DNA of 64,000 nucleotides, taken from an uncultured Lachnospiraceae bacterium (lineage in GTDB: Bacteria; Bacillota; Clostridia; Lachnospirales; Lachnospiraceae). The stretch spans positions 11,823 to 75,822 of the forward strand of contig CAJUDY010000012.1 in the NCBI GenBank assembly GCA_910584945.1. The letters run 5' to 3'. The notes beneath the pieces were generated by a model. It was not told the DNA's origin and did no database searches. It saw only the letters and a list, made by a program, of their open reading frames with translations. Positions 44,419 through 53,539 of the stretch are shown one piece after another (the stretch's first letter is position 1; each line of letters begins with the position of its first letter). A program made the position numbers and the translations under genes.

Positions 44419-45395
44419 AAGTTGAATTATTGAAGATCTTAAGAACGTCCGGGGAATATGTCTCTGGTCAGTATCTGTGCGGGCATTTTGGAGTGTCCCG
44501 GACGGCCATCTGGAAAGTGATCCGTCAGCTGAAGGAGGAGGGGTATGAGATCGAGGCGGTGAAGAATAAGGGCTATCGGATCTTGGTAACTCCGGATCTG
44601 ATGACGGCGGAAGAGTTAGGAAGCCGGCTCTCCACAAAGTGGATGGGACGAAACTGTGTTTACCGGGAAAGTGTGGATTCCACCAACAACTGTGCCAGAC
44701 GGCTGGCCGAGGAGGGGGAGGAAGAAGGCACCCTGGTGGTGGCGGAAGAACAGACGGGAGGGAAAGGCAGAAGGGGAAGGAGTTGGACCGCGTCGAAGGG
44801 AAGGAATATCATGATGACGCTGCTTCTTCGTCCGAAGATCCGGCCGGAACATGCATCCAGGCTGACTCTTCTGATGGCCATGGCCGTGGCGGAGGGCATC
44901 CGTAAGACGACCGGACTTTCTGCCGGGATCAAGTGGCCCAACGATGTGGTGGTCGATGGAAAAAAGGTGTGCGGGATTTTAACGGAGTTGAGCACGGAAG
45001 TGGATTATGTCAACTATGTCGTCATCGGCGTGGGCATTAATGTGAACCAGGAACATTTCCCCGACGAAATTTCAGAGGTGGCGGGTTCCCTCTGCCAGAA
45101 GACAGGGGAGAAGATCAAAAGAGCAAAGCTGGCGGCAGCGGTGCTGGAAGAACTGGAGAGGCTGTATGAGATCTTTCTTAAGACCGAAGATCTCTCGGCC
45201 TTGTATGAAAGCTACAATCTGCGCTGTGTCAATATCGGTCATGAGATCCGGGTACTGGAACCGGGGAAAGAATATACAGGAACCACCGACGGGATCAATG
45301 CCAGAGGAGAGCTGGTGGTGCGGAAGGCGGACGGGACTTTGACAGAAGTCTACGCCGGAGAAGTGTCTGTCAGGGGATTGTATGGATACGTATAG
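44415..45395 (+). CDS. birA: Biotin operon repressor / biotin-protein ligase
   Basis: 326 residues, bifunctional form. N-terminal winged helix (SGQYLCGHFGVSRTAIWKVIR), central ligase with GGKGRRGRSWTASKG and KWPNDVVVDGKKVCGIL, and a C-terminal SH3-like domain. Attaches biotin to carboxylases and can repress biotin genes. GTG start overlapping the previous stop. Confidence 0.94.
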   Translation: MKVELLKILRTSGEYVSGQYLCGHFGVSRTAIWKVIRQLKEEGYEIEAVKNKGYRILVTPDLMTAEELGSRLSTKWMGRNCVYRESVDSTNNCARRLAEEGEEEGTLVVAEEQTGGKGRRGRSWTASKGRNIMMTLLLRPKIRPEHASRLTLLMAMAVAEGIRKTTGLSAGIKWPNDVVVDGKKVCGILTELSTEVDYVNYVVIGVGINVNQEHFPDEISEVAGSLCQKTGEKIKRAKLAAAVLEELERLYEIFLKTEDLSALYESYNLRCVNIGHEIRVLEPGKEYTGTTDGINARGELVVRKADGTLTEVYAGEVSVRGLYGYV

Positions 45396-45405
45396 GAGTG
45401 AAAAG

Positions 45406-45762
45406 ATGAATCAGGAACGCATGGTGCTCTGCGGAGCCAGCGCCTACGAACAGAAATATTATCTGAATGAAGCCTTTGGACGTCTTCCATCCCGGATTCA
45501 GGACGAGCTGAAGATTATGTGCGTTCTCTTCACGGAGGATGTGGGCGGCGTCCTGACGCTGGTATTTGACGAAGAAGGAAGGCTGCTTCTGGAAGTAACA
45601 ACAGAGGAAGGAGACTTTTTATTTGACGAAATCGGAAGCGAGTTGAAGATCCGGCAGATCCAGAGAGAGAAGGCGGAGCTTCTGCAGGCCCTGGAGATGT
45701 ATTACCGCGTGATTTTGAAAGGTGAGGTGTCCTTGTATGATACAAAAGCTGAAGATCGGTGA
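45406..45762 (+). CDS. Small protein, 118 residues (DUF6145-like)
   Basis: Starts MNQERMVLCGASAYEQKYYL with AGGAG seven bases upstream. Alpha/beta pattern: CVLFTEDVGGVLTLVFDEEG, LEVTTEEGDFLFDEIGSELK. I recall similar proteins in this position in Lachnospiraceae, with no known role. Overlaps the dihydrouridine synthase start by 26 bases. Confidence 0.7.
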   Translation: MNQERMVLCGASAYEQKYYLNEAFGRLPSRIQDELKIMCVLFTEDVGGVLTLVFDEEGRLLLEVTTEEGDFLFDEIGSELKIRQIQREKAELLQALEMYYRVILKGEVSLYDTKAEDR

Positions 45763-46699
45763 TGTGACGCTTGACAATCCTCTGATACTCGCTCCCATGG
45801 CAGGCGTAACCGACCTGCCATTTCGTCTGTTGTGTAAAGAACAGGGCGCCGGACTACTCTGTATGGAGATGATCAGCGCCAAGGCAATCTACTACCGGAA
45901 TCGGAATACGGAAGCGCTCTTGTCCATCAATGAAAGAGAGGCTCCGGTGTCTTTGCAGCTCTTTGGCTCTGATCCGGAGATCATCAGCGAGATGGCCAAA
46001 AGGATTGAGGAGCGGCCATTCTCCATCCTGGATATCAATATGGGCTGTCCGGTGCCCAAGGTCGTCGGGAACGGGGAAGGCTCTGCCCTGATGAAAAATC
46101 CCGCGCTGGTGGAAGCGATCGTATCGAAGACGGTGCGGGCGATCCAAAAGCCGGTGACGGTGAAGATCCGCAAAGGGTTTGATCAGACCCACGTCAACGC
46201 GGTGGAAATCGCGAAGATTGCGGAGGGCTGCGGCGCGGCGGCGGTGGCGGTCCACGGGAGAACCAGGGAACAGTACTATCAGGGAAAGGCGGACTGGGAC
46301 ATCATACGTCAGGTCAAAGAGGCCGTGAAGATTCCGGTCATTGGAAACGGCGATGTGGTATCGGCGGAAACAGCCCTGGCCATGCAGAGAGAGACGGGCT
46401 GCGACGGCGTCATGATCGGAAGAGGCGCCCAGGGCAATCCTTGGATCTTCGGACAGATTCTGCATTATTTGGAGACAGGAGAGAAAAAGGACCGCCCCTC
46501 ATCACAGGAGGTCAAAGAGATGATCCTCCGCCATGCCGGACTTTTGGCGGAACATAAGGGGACTTATACAGGGGTTCGGGAGATGCGCAAGCATGTGGCC
46601 TGGTATACCGCCGGGTTTCCCCACTCCGCAAAGCTTCGGGCAAAAGTGAACGAAGTGGAGAGCCTGGAACAATTGGAGGATTTAATTCAGGAACTCTGA
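45737..46699 (+). CDS. tRNA-dihydrouridine synthase
   Basis: About 320 residues, Dus family, nearest to DusB. FMN barrel motifs LAPMAGVTDLPFR, DINMGCPVPKV, catalytic Cys region (LLCMEMISAKA), GRTREQYYQGKADW, IGNGDVVS and GRGAQGNPW. Reduces uridine in the tRNA D loop. The start at 45737 gives MIQKLKIGD. Confidence 0.94.
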   Translation: MIQKLKIGDVTLDNPLILAPMAGVTDLPFRLLCKEQGAGLLCMEMISAKAIYYRNRNTEALLSINEREAPVSLQLFGSDPEIISEMAKRIEERPFSILDINMGCPVPKVVGNGEGSALMKNPALVEAIVSKTVRAIQKPVTVKIRKGFDQTHVNAVEIAKIAEGCGAAAVAVHGRTREQYYQGKADWDIIRQVKEAVKIPVIGNGDVVSAETALAMQRETGCDGVMIGRGAQGNPWIFGQILHYLETGEKKDRPSSQEVKEMILRHAGLLAEHKGTYTGVREMRKHVAWYTAGFPHSAKLRAKVNEVESLEQLEDLIQEL

Positions 46700-46739
46700 C
46701 ATATACTGAAACAAGAAAACGGAATCCGGAGACGCCGGG

Positions 46740-47180
46740 GTGGGATTTTTCCAGAAGCTTTTGCATTTATTCCGAAGAAAAGAAGAAGCACCAGAGACAA
46801 AGGAGAGCGAAGAACGAAGGAGTTTCTTCCTATATATTGTGGAGACGCCGAAGATCCTGACCTATCTTCGCAGGGAGAGAGGGATCTCCAGGCAGAAGCT
46901 GGAGCTTGCTCTGATCGACGACGGGGAGCGGCCGGCTTATCAGATCGCGCAGATCGCGGAACTGCTGATGAAGGACCTGAATGTGTTCTATCTGGTGACC
47001 GAGCGGCCGGAGGCCTTCCAGGAGTTGTCGGAGGAGGCCATGGAGGAGTATGGGCTTCTGCTGGTACTGCTTTCCGAGGAGAGCGGGCAGGCGCCGGGGA
47101 ACCTGACTCTGGACGTTCGCGAGTGGGAAAAGCAGCTTGACATTATATCGGCAGTAAGTTATAATACTTTGACTATATAA
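46740..47180 (+). CDS. Hypothetical protein, 146 residues
   Basis: GTG start (MGFFQKLLHLFRRKEE). Short basic, amphipathic N-terminus, then an acidic helical protein with SRQKLELALIDDGERPAYQ and EYGLLLVLLSEESG. No recognised family. The end of the gene contains the greA promoter. Confidence 0.65.
   Translation: MGFFQKLLHLFRRKEEAPETKESEERRSFFLYIVETPKILTYLRRERGISRQKLELALIDDGERPAYQIAQIAELLMKDLNVFYLVTERPEAFQELSEEAMEEYGLLLVLLSEESGQAPGNLTLDVREWEKQLDIISAVSYNTLTI
47137..47165 (+). promoter_or_regulatory. Consensus promoter of greA inside the upstream gene
   Basis: Perfect TTGACA at 47137-47142, 17-base spacer, perfect TATAAT at 47160-47165. Lies in the final codons of the 146-residue gene. Confidence 0.85.
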
Positions 47181-47228
47181 GGCTTTAGAAATACAGGATA
47201 TTTTATTAAGAATTGGAAGGTGTAGAGG

Positions 47229-47711
47229 ATGGCAGAAAAAAAGAATATTCTGACTTATGAAGGGTTGAAGAAACTGGAGGATGAACTTCAGGATCTGAAA
47301 GTGGTTCAGAGAAGGGAGATCGCTCAGAAGATCAAAGAGGCAAGAGAGCAGGGAGACCTGTCGGAGAACGCGGAGTACGACGCGGCGAAAGATGAGCAGC
47401 GGGACATTGAGGCAAGGATCGAGCAGATTGAGAAGATTCTGAAGAATGCAGAGGTGGTCCTGGATGAAGAGATCGATCTGAACCGGATCAGTATCGGGTG
47501 TGTGGTCCGTGTTCTGGATATTGAATATGATGAAGAAGAGGAATACAAGCTGGTCGGTTCTTCTGAGGCAAGCAGTCTTCAGAACAAGGTATCCAACGAA
47601 TCACCCATCGGCCGCGCGCTTCTGGGCGCTCAGGTAGGAGACGTGGTGGAAGTGGAGGCGCCGGCGGGCGTGGTGCAGTATAAGGTGCTCAGCATCCAGA
47701 GAGCAAGCTAA
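47229..47711 (+). CDS. greA: Transcription elongation factor GreA
   Basis: 160 residues. N-terminal coiled coil with [15 protein letters not shown] and the tip [15 protein letters not shown] (acidic cleavage residues), C-terminal FKBP-like domain ([32 protein letters not shown]). Rescues backtracked RNA polymerase. Just ahead of lysS, as in many Clostridia. Confidence 0.96.
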   Translation: MAEKKNILTYEGLKKLEDELQDLKVVQRREIAQKIKEAREQGDLSENAEYDAAKDEQRDIEARIEQIEKILKNAEVVLDEEIDLNRISIGCVVRVLDIEYDEEEEYKLVGSSEASSLQNKVSNESPIGRALLGAQVGDVVEVEAPAGVVQYKVLSIQRAS

Positions 47712-47726
47712 GAGGAGTGAGAAAAA

Positions 47727-49217
47727 GTGGCAGAAGCAAAGAATGTGCAGGAACAGGATCTGAACCAGCTGTTAAAGATACGGCGTGAGAAGCTTGCCGA
47801 GCTTCAGGAAGCAGGTAAGGACCCGTTCCGGATTACGAAATACGATGTGACCCATCACAGCAGGGAGATCAAAGAGCACTATGATACCCTGGAAGGACAG
47901 AATGTCCGGGTGGCCGGGCGTGTCATGCAGAAGCGCGTTATGGGAAAGGCGTCTTTTTGTAATGTACAGGATTTAGAGGGCAATATCCAGTCTTATGTGG
48001 CAAGAGACAGCATCGGAGAAGAGCCCTATAAGGATTTTAAGAAGTTCGATATTGGAGACATTGTCGGCATCGAGGGGGAAGTGTTCAAGACGAAGACCGG
48101 GGAAATCTCGATCCATGCGGCGTCTGTGACGCTTTTGTCCAAGAGCCTGCAGATCCTTCCGGAGAAATATCACGGACTAACCAACACGGATCTCAGATAC
48201 CGTCAGAGATATACGGACCTGATCATGAATGAGGAGGTCAAGGATACCTTCGTCAAGCGCTCGAAGATCATCAGCGCCATCCGCCGTTATCTGGACGGAC
48301 AGGGCTTCATGGAGGTGGAGACCCCCATGCTGGTGTCCAACGCCGGCGGCGCGGCGGCAAGACCCTTCGAGACCCATTACAATGCCCTTGACGAGGATGT
48401 AAAGCTTCGGATCTCTCTGGAGCTGTACTTAAAGCGCCTGATCGTGGGTGGACTGGAACGGGTCTACGAGATCGGTCGGGTATTCCGCAATGAGGGCGTG
48501 GATACCAGACACAATCCGGAGTTTACGCTGATGGAGTTGTATCAGGCGTATACGGATTATTACGGGATGATGGATCTGACTGAGAATATGTACCGCTATG
48601 TGGCTCAGGAAGTGCTTGGGACCACAAAGGTGACTTATGGGGACCAGGTCATCGACCTTGGAAAGCCCTTCGAGCGACTGACCATGGTGGACGCCGTGAA
48701 GCGGTATGCGGGAGTGGACTTTGATCAGGTGGCGGACACAGAGGCAGCGAAAAAGCTGGCGGACGAGCGCCATGTGGAGTATGAGGACCGTCATACCAAG
48801 GGGGACATCTTAAGTTTGTTCTTCGAGGAGTTCTGCGAGGAGCATCTGATCCAGCCGACTTTTATCCTGGACCATCCCATCGAGATCTCTCCGCTGACCA
48901 AGAAAAAGCCGGACAAGCCGGGATATGTGGAGCGTTTTGAACTGTTCATCACCGGAAGAGAGATGGCCAACGCTTATTCGGAGCTGAACGATCCCATCGA
49001 CCAGCGGGAGCGCTTCAAAGCCCAGGAAGCAGCGCTGGCGGCAGGAGACGAGGAGGCCAACACCACCGACGAAGATTTCCTGAACGCTCTGGAGATCGGT
49101 ATGCCGCCCACCGGCGGCATCGGTTACGGGATTGACCGGCTGGTGATGCTTCTCACCAACAGCCCTTCGATTCGCGATGTGCTCTTGTTCCCGACGCTCA
49201 AGAGCATGGATAAGTAA
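47727..49217 (+). CDS. lysS: Lysyl-tRNA synthetase (class II)
   Basis: 496 residues. N-terminal OB fold (VRVAGRVMQKRVMGKASF), motif 1 near FMEVETPML, motif 2 FRNEGVDTRHNPEFT, motif 3 GGIGYGIDRLVML. GTG start with AGGAG upstream. No T-box leader seen. Confidence 0.97.
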   Translation: MAEAKNVQEQDLNQLLKIRREKLAELQEAGKDPFRITKYDVTHHSREIKEHYDTLEGQNVRVAGRVMQKRVMGKASFCNVQDLEGNIQSYVARDSIGEEPYKDFKKFDIGDIVGIEGEVFKTKTGEISIHAASVTLLSKSLQILPEKYHGLTNTDLRYRQRYTDLIMNEEVKDTFVKRSKIISAIRRYLDGQGFMEVETPMLVSNAGGAAARPFETHYNALDEDVKLRISLELYLKRLIVGGLERVYEIGRVFRNEGVDTRHNPEFTLMELYQAYTDYYGMMDLTENMYRYVAQEVLGTTKVTYGDQVIDLGKPFERLTMVDAVKRYAGVDFDQVADTEAAKKLADERHVEYEDRHTKGDILSLFFEEFCEEHLIQPTFILDHPIEISPLTKKKPDKPGYVERFELFITGREMANAYSELNDPIDQRERFKAQEAALAAGDEEANTTDEDFLNALEIGMPPTGGIGYGIDRLVMLLTNSPSIRDVLLFPTLKSMDK

Positions 49218-49222
49218 CCGCA

Positions 49223-50104
49223 ATGGATAAGATACAGTTAAAGGCCCTGGCCAAGATCAACCTTGGGCTGGATGTGCTCAGAAGGAGAGAAGACGGTTAT
49301 CATGAGGTGAAGATGATCATGCAGACCATCAACCTCTACGACGAACTGGAGATCCGTAAGGTCAAGCAGCCGGGAATTCAGGTGAAGACGAACCTTTATT
49401 ACCTGCCCACCAACGAGAACAATCTGGTCTACAAGGCGGCAAAGCTTCTGATGGAAGAGTTTCGCATCAGGGACGGGATCTGCATTCAGCTTCAGAAGAA
49501 GATTCCGGTGGCCGCTGGTATGGCAGGAGGAAGTTCCGACGGGGCGGCGGTGCTGTGGGGGATCAATCAGATGTACGGTCTCGGACTCTCCCGCAGAGGA
49601 CTGATGGAGCGGGGCGTGAAGCTGGGAGCGGATGTGCCCTACTGCGTTCTTCGGGGAACGGCTCTGGCGGAGGGCATCGGAGAGAAGCTAAGGACGCTGC
49701 CTTCCATGCCCAAGTGCTATCTTCTAATCGCCAAGCCGGGCATCAGCGTCTCTACCCGGTTCGTGTATGAGAATCTGCATGCCAACGATCTGCGCCCGGA
49801 GCAGCATCCGGATGTGGACGCCATGATCGAAGCGCTGGAGAAAAAAGATCTGGCCCTTCTTGGCTCCCGAATGGGGAATGTGCTGGAGGAAGTGACGATC
49901 CCGGCCCATCCGGTGATTCGGGAGATCAAGAACTGTATGATGGAGGCCGGCGCCCTGGGGGCCATGATGAGCGGAAGCGGTCCCACGGTATTCGGAATTT
50001 TTGAGAACCAGGCGAGGGCAAGGAAAGCCTTCCGGGCAGTGAAAAGCGCCAGACTGGCCGGACAGGTTTATCTGACCGTGCCGTACAATGTACATAGGTC
50101 CTGA
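49223..50104 (+). CDS. ispE: 4-(cytidine 5'-diphospho)-2-C-methyl-D-erythritol kinase
   Basis: 293 residues, GHMP kinase of the MEP isoprenoid pathway. Motifs KALAKINLGLDVLRRREDGYHE, PVAAGMAGGSSDGAAVL (ATP loop) and MMSGSGPTVFG. Starts five bases after lysS. Confidence 0.95.
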   Translation: MDKIQLKALAKINLGLDVLRRREDGYHEVKMIMQTINLYDELEIRKVKQPGIQVKTNLYYLPTNENNLVYKAAKLLMEEFRIRDGICIQLQKKIPVAAGMAGGSSDGAAVLWGINQMYGLGLSRRGLMERGVKLGADVPYCVLRGTALAEGIGEKLRTLPSMPKCYLLIAKPGISVSTRFVYENLHANDLRPEQHPDVDAMIEALEKKDLALLGSRMGNVLEEVTIPAHPVIREIKNCMMEAGALGAMMSGSGPTVFGIFENQARARKAFRAVKSARLAGQVYLTVPYNVHRS

Positions 50105-50154
50105 GTTACGTTGTATATTTATTGGAAAAAAGAGACATAATAAGCCTGAAAATG

Positions 50155-50225
50155 GGGCTGTCGCAAAAAGCGGCGTCAGAGAGCAGAAGATGCTTCTGGC
50201 ACCACATTTTGCGGCAGCTTTTTTT
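50155..50225 (+). terminator. Long terminator after ispE
   Basis: Outer arms GCTGTCGCAAAA (50157-50168) and TTTTGCGGCAGC (50207-50218) around a second hairpin, then seven T. A separate hairpin AGAGTC-C-GGC-AA-GCC-A-GACTCT lies at 50244-50265, without a T run, before the ger operon. Confidence 0.85.
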
Positions 50226-50293
50226 GATATAGAAAACTGCGCGAGAGTCCGGCAAGCCAGACTCTATATAGAAAATTTAAAGGAGGTCACAGG

Positions 50294-51700
50294 ATGGGCG
50301 ATATCTCGGCGTCTCTTGCCCGCAACCGGGAATGGGCGGATCAGCAGTTTCAAAAGTGCGATGATATTTTAAAGAGGCAGGTATTTCTGGAGGACGGGAA
50401 ACAGGAAGGACTCCTGATCTACGTGGAGGTGGCGGTCAGCAATCTGATGCTGGAGGAGCATGTGATCGGTCTGTCCGACGTCCAGCCCCTCGGGACTTAC
50501 GGGGAAGCCCAGGCGGCCCTTCTGGCGGGCAACGGCCTTCTCTTTCTGGAAGGGGATGACCAGGCCTACAAGATTTCCAGTAAAGGTTATCCGGGACTCG
50601 GGGTGTCCAAGGCCGAGAGCGAAAAGGTCATGCGGGGCTCGAAGGAAGGCTTTACGGAGAGCGAGAAGCTTAATGTGGCGCTGATCCGCAAAAGGATACG
50701 GGACCCCCGGATGAAAGTGGAAGAGCAGCAGATCGGAACCCGCTCTCATACAATGACCGCTCTGGTCTATATGGAGGATCTGGTGTATCCGGACCTTCTT
50801 CAGACGATCAAGGAGCGGATGGAGGCCTATGAGATTGACGGTATCCTGGACAGCGGGATGCTGGAGCAGCTGACGGAGAAGCACTGGCTTTCGCCGTTTC
50901 CCCAGTTTCAGGCGACTGAGCGGCCGGACCGGGCGGCTTCTGCCGTACTGGAGGGGCGCGTAGTGCTGGTTACGGATCACTCTCCTACGGTCCTTGTCTT
51001 TCCTTCAGATTACAACAGCTTTTTTCAGACCAGCGATGACTGGTACAATCGCTTTGAGATTGCCACCTTCGCCAGAATGCTGCGTTTTTTCGCGGCGATT
51101 CTTGCCATGAGCTTTCCGGCGATCTACGTGGCGGTGACTACCTGGCACACGAGCCTGCTTCCTACCAATCTGGTGCTCTCCATGGCGGAAGCCAGGCAGG
51201 GGGTGCCATTCCCCTCTTTGGGGGAGGTGCTTCTGATGGAGATTTCCTTTGAACTGATCCGGGAAGCAGGGATACGTCTGCCCGGTCCCATCGGCAACAC
51301 CATCGGTATCGTGGGCGGTCTGATCATCGGTCAGTCGGCGGTGGCGGCCAACGTGGTCAGCCCTATCGTGGTGATCGTGGTTGCCTTTACGGCCCTCTGC
51401 TCCTTTGCCATCCCAAACGAAGAATTTTCCTCCGCCTTTCGGCTCTTAAAGTATGGGTGCATCTTTATGGGGGCCTGGCTTGGGCTCTATGGAGTGCTGC
51501 TTTCTTACCTGTGGGTACTGATCCACCTGTCCCATCTGAACAGTTTCGGCATTCCCTATCTGATGCCCTATGTGGCGTCGGATTTGAATAACTATGAGGA
51601 TAAAAGGGATTCCCTGATCCGTTATCCTTTCCGCATGCTGAGGAGAAGGCCCATCTTCGCCAGACGGGACGCAAGAGTAAAACTTAGAAAGAAGGGTTGA
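50294..51700 (+). CDS. Spore germination receptor A subunit (GerA family)
   Basis: 468 residues. Soluble N-terminal half (RQVFLEDGKQEGLLIYVEVAVSN in part, TEKHWLSPFPQFQATERP) and a membrane half with the family blocks EISFELIREAGIRLPGPIG and GGLIIGQSAVAANVVSP. Part of a nutrient germinant receptor in the inner spore membrane. AAAGGAGG upstream; the next gene starts one base after its stop. Confidence 0.95.
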   Translation: MGDISASLARNREWADQQFQKCDDILKRQVFLEDGKQEGLLIYVEVAVSNLMLEEHVIGLSDVQPLGTYGEAQAALLAGNGLLFLEGDDQAYKISSKGYPGLGVSKAESEKVMRGSKEGFTESEKLNVALIRKRIRDPRMKVEEQQIGTRSHTMTALVYMEDLVYPDLLQTIKERMEAYEIDGILDSGMLEQLTEKHWLSPFPQFQATERPDRAASAVLEGRVVLVTDHSPTVLVFPSDYNSFFQTSDDWYNRFEIATFARMLRFFAAILAMSFPAIYVAVTTWHTSLLPTNLVLSMAEARQGVPFPSLGEVLLMEISFELIREAGIRLPGPIGNTIGIVGGLIIGQSAVAANVVSPIVVIVVAFTALCSFAIPNEEFSSAFRLLKYGCIFMGAWLGLYGVLLSYLWVLIHLSHLNSFGIPYLMPYVASDLNNYEDKRDSLIRYPFRMLRRRPIFARRDARVKLRKKG

Positions 51701-51701
51701 T

Positions 51702-53216
51702 ATGTTTTCCGGCAATCATCAGATATCCAAACGGCAGCTTTATCGAAATTATGCATCGGCGCTCATCAGTCTGGGAGCCCTTCTCCCGCCTCTGATTATG
51801 CAAAAGGACAACTTTGGCAGCGTGCTGTTGGCGCTTTTATTCCTGGGAGTGTTCTTTGCCGGTGCGGCAGCGGCGCCGAATCCCACAGATCCGGTCGTCA
51901 AATGGCTTTGTTATGTCAACTACTGGGTATTGGGAACCATGCTGATCCGCATGACCGGGCTTCTGGTACAGCATTTTTTGCTGACAGATACCAGTTTGTG
52001 GGTGATTCTCCTGTGGTTTTGTTTGTTTTGTTATTATAATCTGTACAAAGGGCTGGAATGCAGGGTTCGGGTCAGCGAAATTTTGTTTCCTTTCTTTTTG
52101 CTTCTTTTTCTGCTTCTCTCGGCGCTGATGTACGGGGAAGTGGAGGTTGGGCGGCTTTTGGGCCTTCGCTTTTCCCTGGGAAGACAAGCGTGGCTGGAAG
52201 GCTATGAGCTGTTCTGCTGGCTTCTGGCAGCCGGGAGCCTGTGGCATCTGAAAGGCCGTATGGCAGACGGAGAGGGATTTCGGGGAACGGTTTTCTGGCT
52301 CTGGGTGACCGGCGTCTTGGCGGTGGGAGGCTTTGGTCTTTTTTCTTACTGCGTCTACGGAGATGCGGGGCACACGGGGCTTGTTTATCCGGTGGGCTCC
52401 GCCATGACTCTGGCGCATTTTCCGGGCAATGTGATCGGGAGGCTGGACGCGCTGTTCGTTTTTGGCTGGGTGATCGGTCTTTTTCTACTGTGCAGCAGTC
52501 TGCTCGCCCCTTTGACAGGAGGAGAACCGGGTATCGGGAAGAAGTGGGGACTGTTCGGTCTTCTTACGCTCTCCTTCGGGGCGGCCTGTCTGCCAGAGTG
52601 TATGGAATGGGGGCAGGAACTTCTGTACCGGGTTCTGACGCCCATACAGCTTCTGATTCTGCTTTTGCAGTGGATCAGAGGAAATGGAAAGAAGAAGACG
52701 GCGGCGGCAGGATGCCTGTGTCTCTCTTTTTTTCTGTGGGGCTGCAGTTCTCAGGAACTGGAGCAACAGAGCCTGGTCACGGCCATCGGCGTGGATGTGG
52801 GAGAGGGGGAGACGTTCGCTCTGACCTTTGGATTCGGGAGCACAAAAGACGAGGGGGAAGAGCCCTTTGAGACGGTGAGCGCTTCGCTTCAGGAGGCCAG
52901 GGAGACCTACTGGGAGTACTTTCAGAAAAACATGGATTTTAACCACCTGAAAAACTTTTATTTTTCTCAGGAAATTTTAGAGCAGCCATATTTCCCAAAG
53001 CTTTTGCAGGAAATCCAGACGAATGCGTCCTATTCCCGGGGAACGCTGGTGCATGTGACCGAGGGGGCGGCGGTCGAGGAAGCGAAAAAAGAGGAGCAGC
53101 CGGGGGAAGGAGTTCCAATTCACCGGGTGCTCAATGCCTGGTATAACCAGGAATCCTGCGAAATATCGGTGATTACTGCAGACGGAAGGTATAAGGGGTA
53201 TCGATCCTGGCCATAA
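51702..53216 (+). CDS. Fused germination receptor: GerB permease plus short GerC N-terminal part
   Basis: 504 residues. Residues 1 to about 325 form a GerB-type amino-acid-permease-like membrane protein with about ten helices (KRQLYRNYASALISLGALLPP). The same frame continues through a lysine patch (GNGKKKT) and a signal-like helix to a lipobox-like LSFFLWGC (Cys348), then about 156 residues like the start of GerC (LVTAIGVDVGEGETF). Full GerC is normally near 350-400 residues, so the later domains are missing. Either a gene fusion by loss of the stop and spacer, or a decayed GerC. GerA is directly upstream. Confidence 0.85.
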   Translation: MFSGNHQISKRQLYRNYASALISLGALLPPLIMQKDNFGSVLLALLFLGVFFAGAAAAPNPTDPVVKWLCYVNYWVLGTMLIRMTGLLVQHFLLTDTSLWVILLWFCLFCYYNLYKGLECRVRVSEILFPFFLLLFLLLSALMYGEVEVGRLLGLRFSLGRQAWLEGYELFCWLLAAGSLWHLKGRMADGEGFRGTVFWLWVTGVLAVGGFGLFSYCVYGDAGHTGLVYPVGSAMTLAHFPGNVIGRLDALFVFGWVIGLFLLCSSLLAPLTGGEPGIGKKWGLFGLLTLSFGAACLPECMEWGQELLYRVLTPIQLLILLLQWIRGNGKKKTAAAGCLCLSFFLWGCSSQELEQQSLVTAIGVDVGEGETFALTFGFGSTKDEGEEPFETVSASLQEARETYWEYFQKNMDFNHLKNFYFSQEILEQPYFPKLLQEIQTNASYSRGTLVHVTEGAAVEEAKKEEQPGEGVPIHRVLNAWYNQESCEISVITADGRYKGYRSWP

Positions 53217-53254
53217 TGCTAGTAAATCGTTAGTGGAAGAGGAGAATCGGTAGA

Positions 53255-53476
53255 ATGAGAAGAAGGATTGGGATATTGGTATGTTCTGTGGTGACGGGGC
53301 TTATGGCGGCTGGGTGTATGGTGATTCCGGAGATCCAGCAGGTGGACACGGCGGAGGTGGCAGAGCTTTCGGAGCCGGTGAAGACGATGGCCTGGTGGAG
53401 TCTGACGTATGAGCTGCCGAATCCGGAAAAACTTCCGGTAAAGGTGCGGTTTCAATACTTGAAAGGACTTGAATAA
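53255..53476 (+). CDS. Small lipoprotein, 73 residues
   Basis: Signal with lipobox LMAAGC, followed by about 53 residues rich in Glu and Pro (PVKTMAWWSLTYELPNPEK). GAGGAG lies upstream of the ATG. Placed 38 bases after the fused GerB-GerC gene. Not a GerC remnant by sequence. Could be a small accessory lipoprotein of the spore or the receptor; unproven. Confidence 0.65.
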   Translation: MRRRIGILVCSVVTGLMAAGCMVIPEIQQVDTAEVAELSEPVKTMAWWSLTYELPNPEKLPVKVRFQYLKGLE

Positions 53477-53539
53477 CCGTGGGAAAACAGCTACAATAAA
53501 GAAAGAAGTACAGGAAAAGACGAAAGAGAGCAAAAAGCG

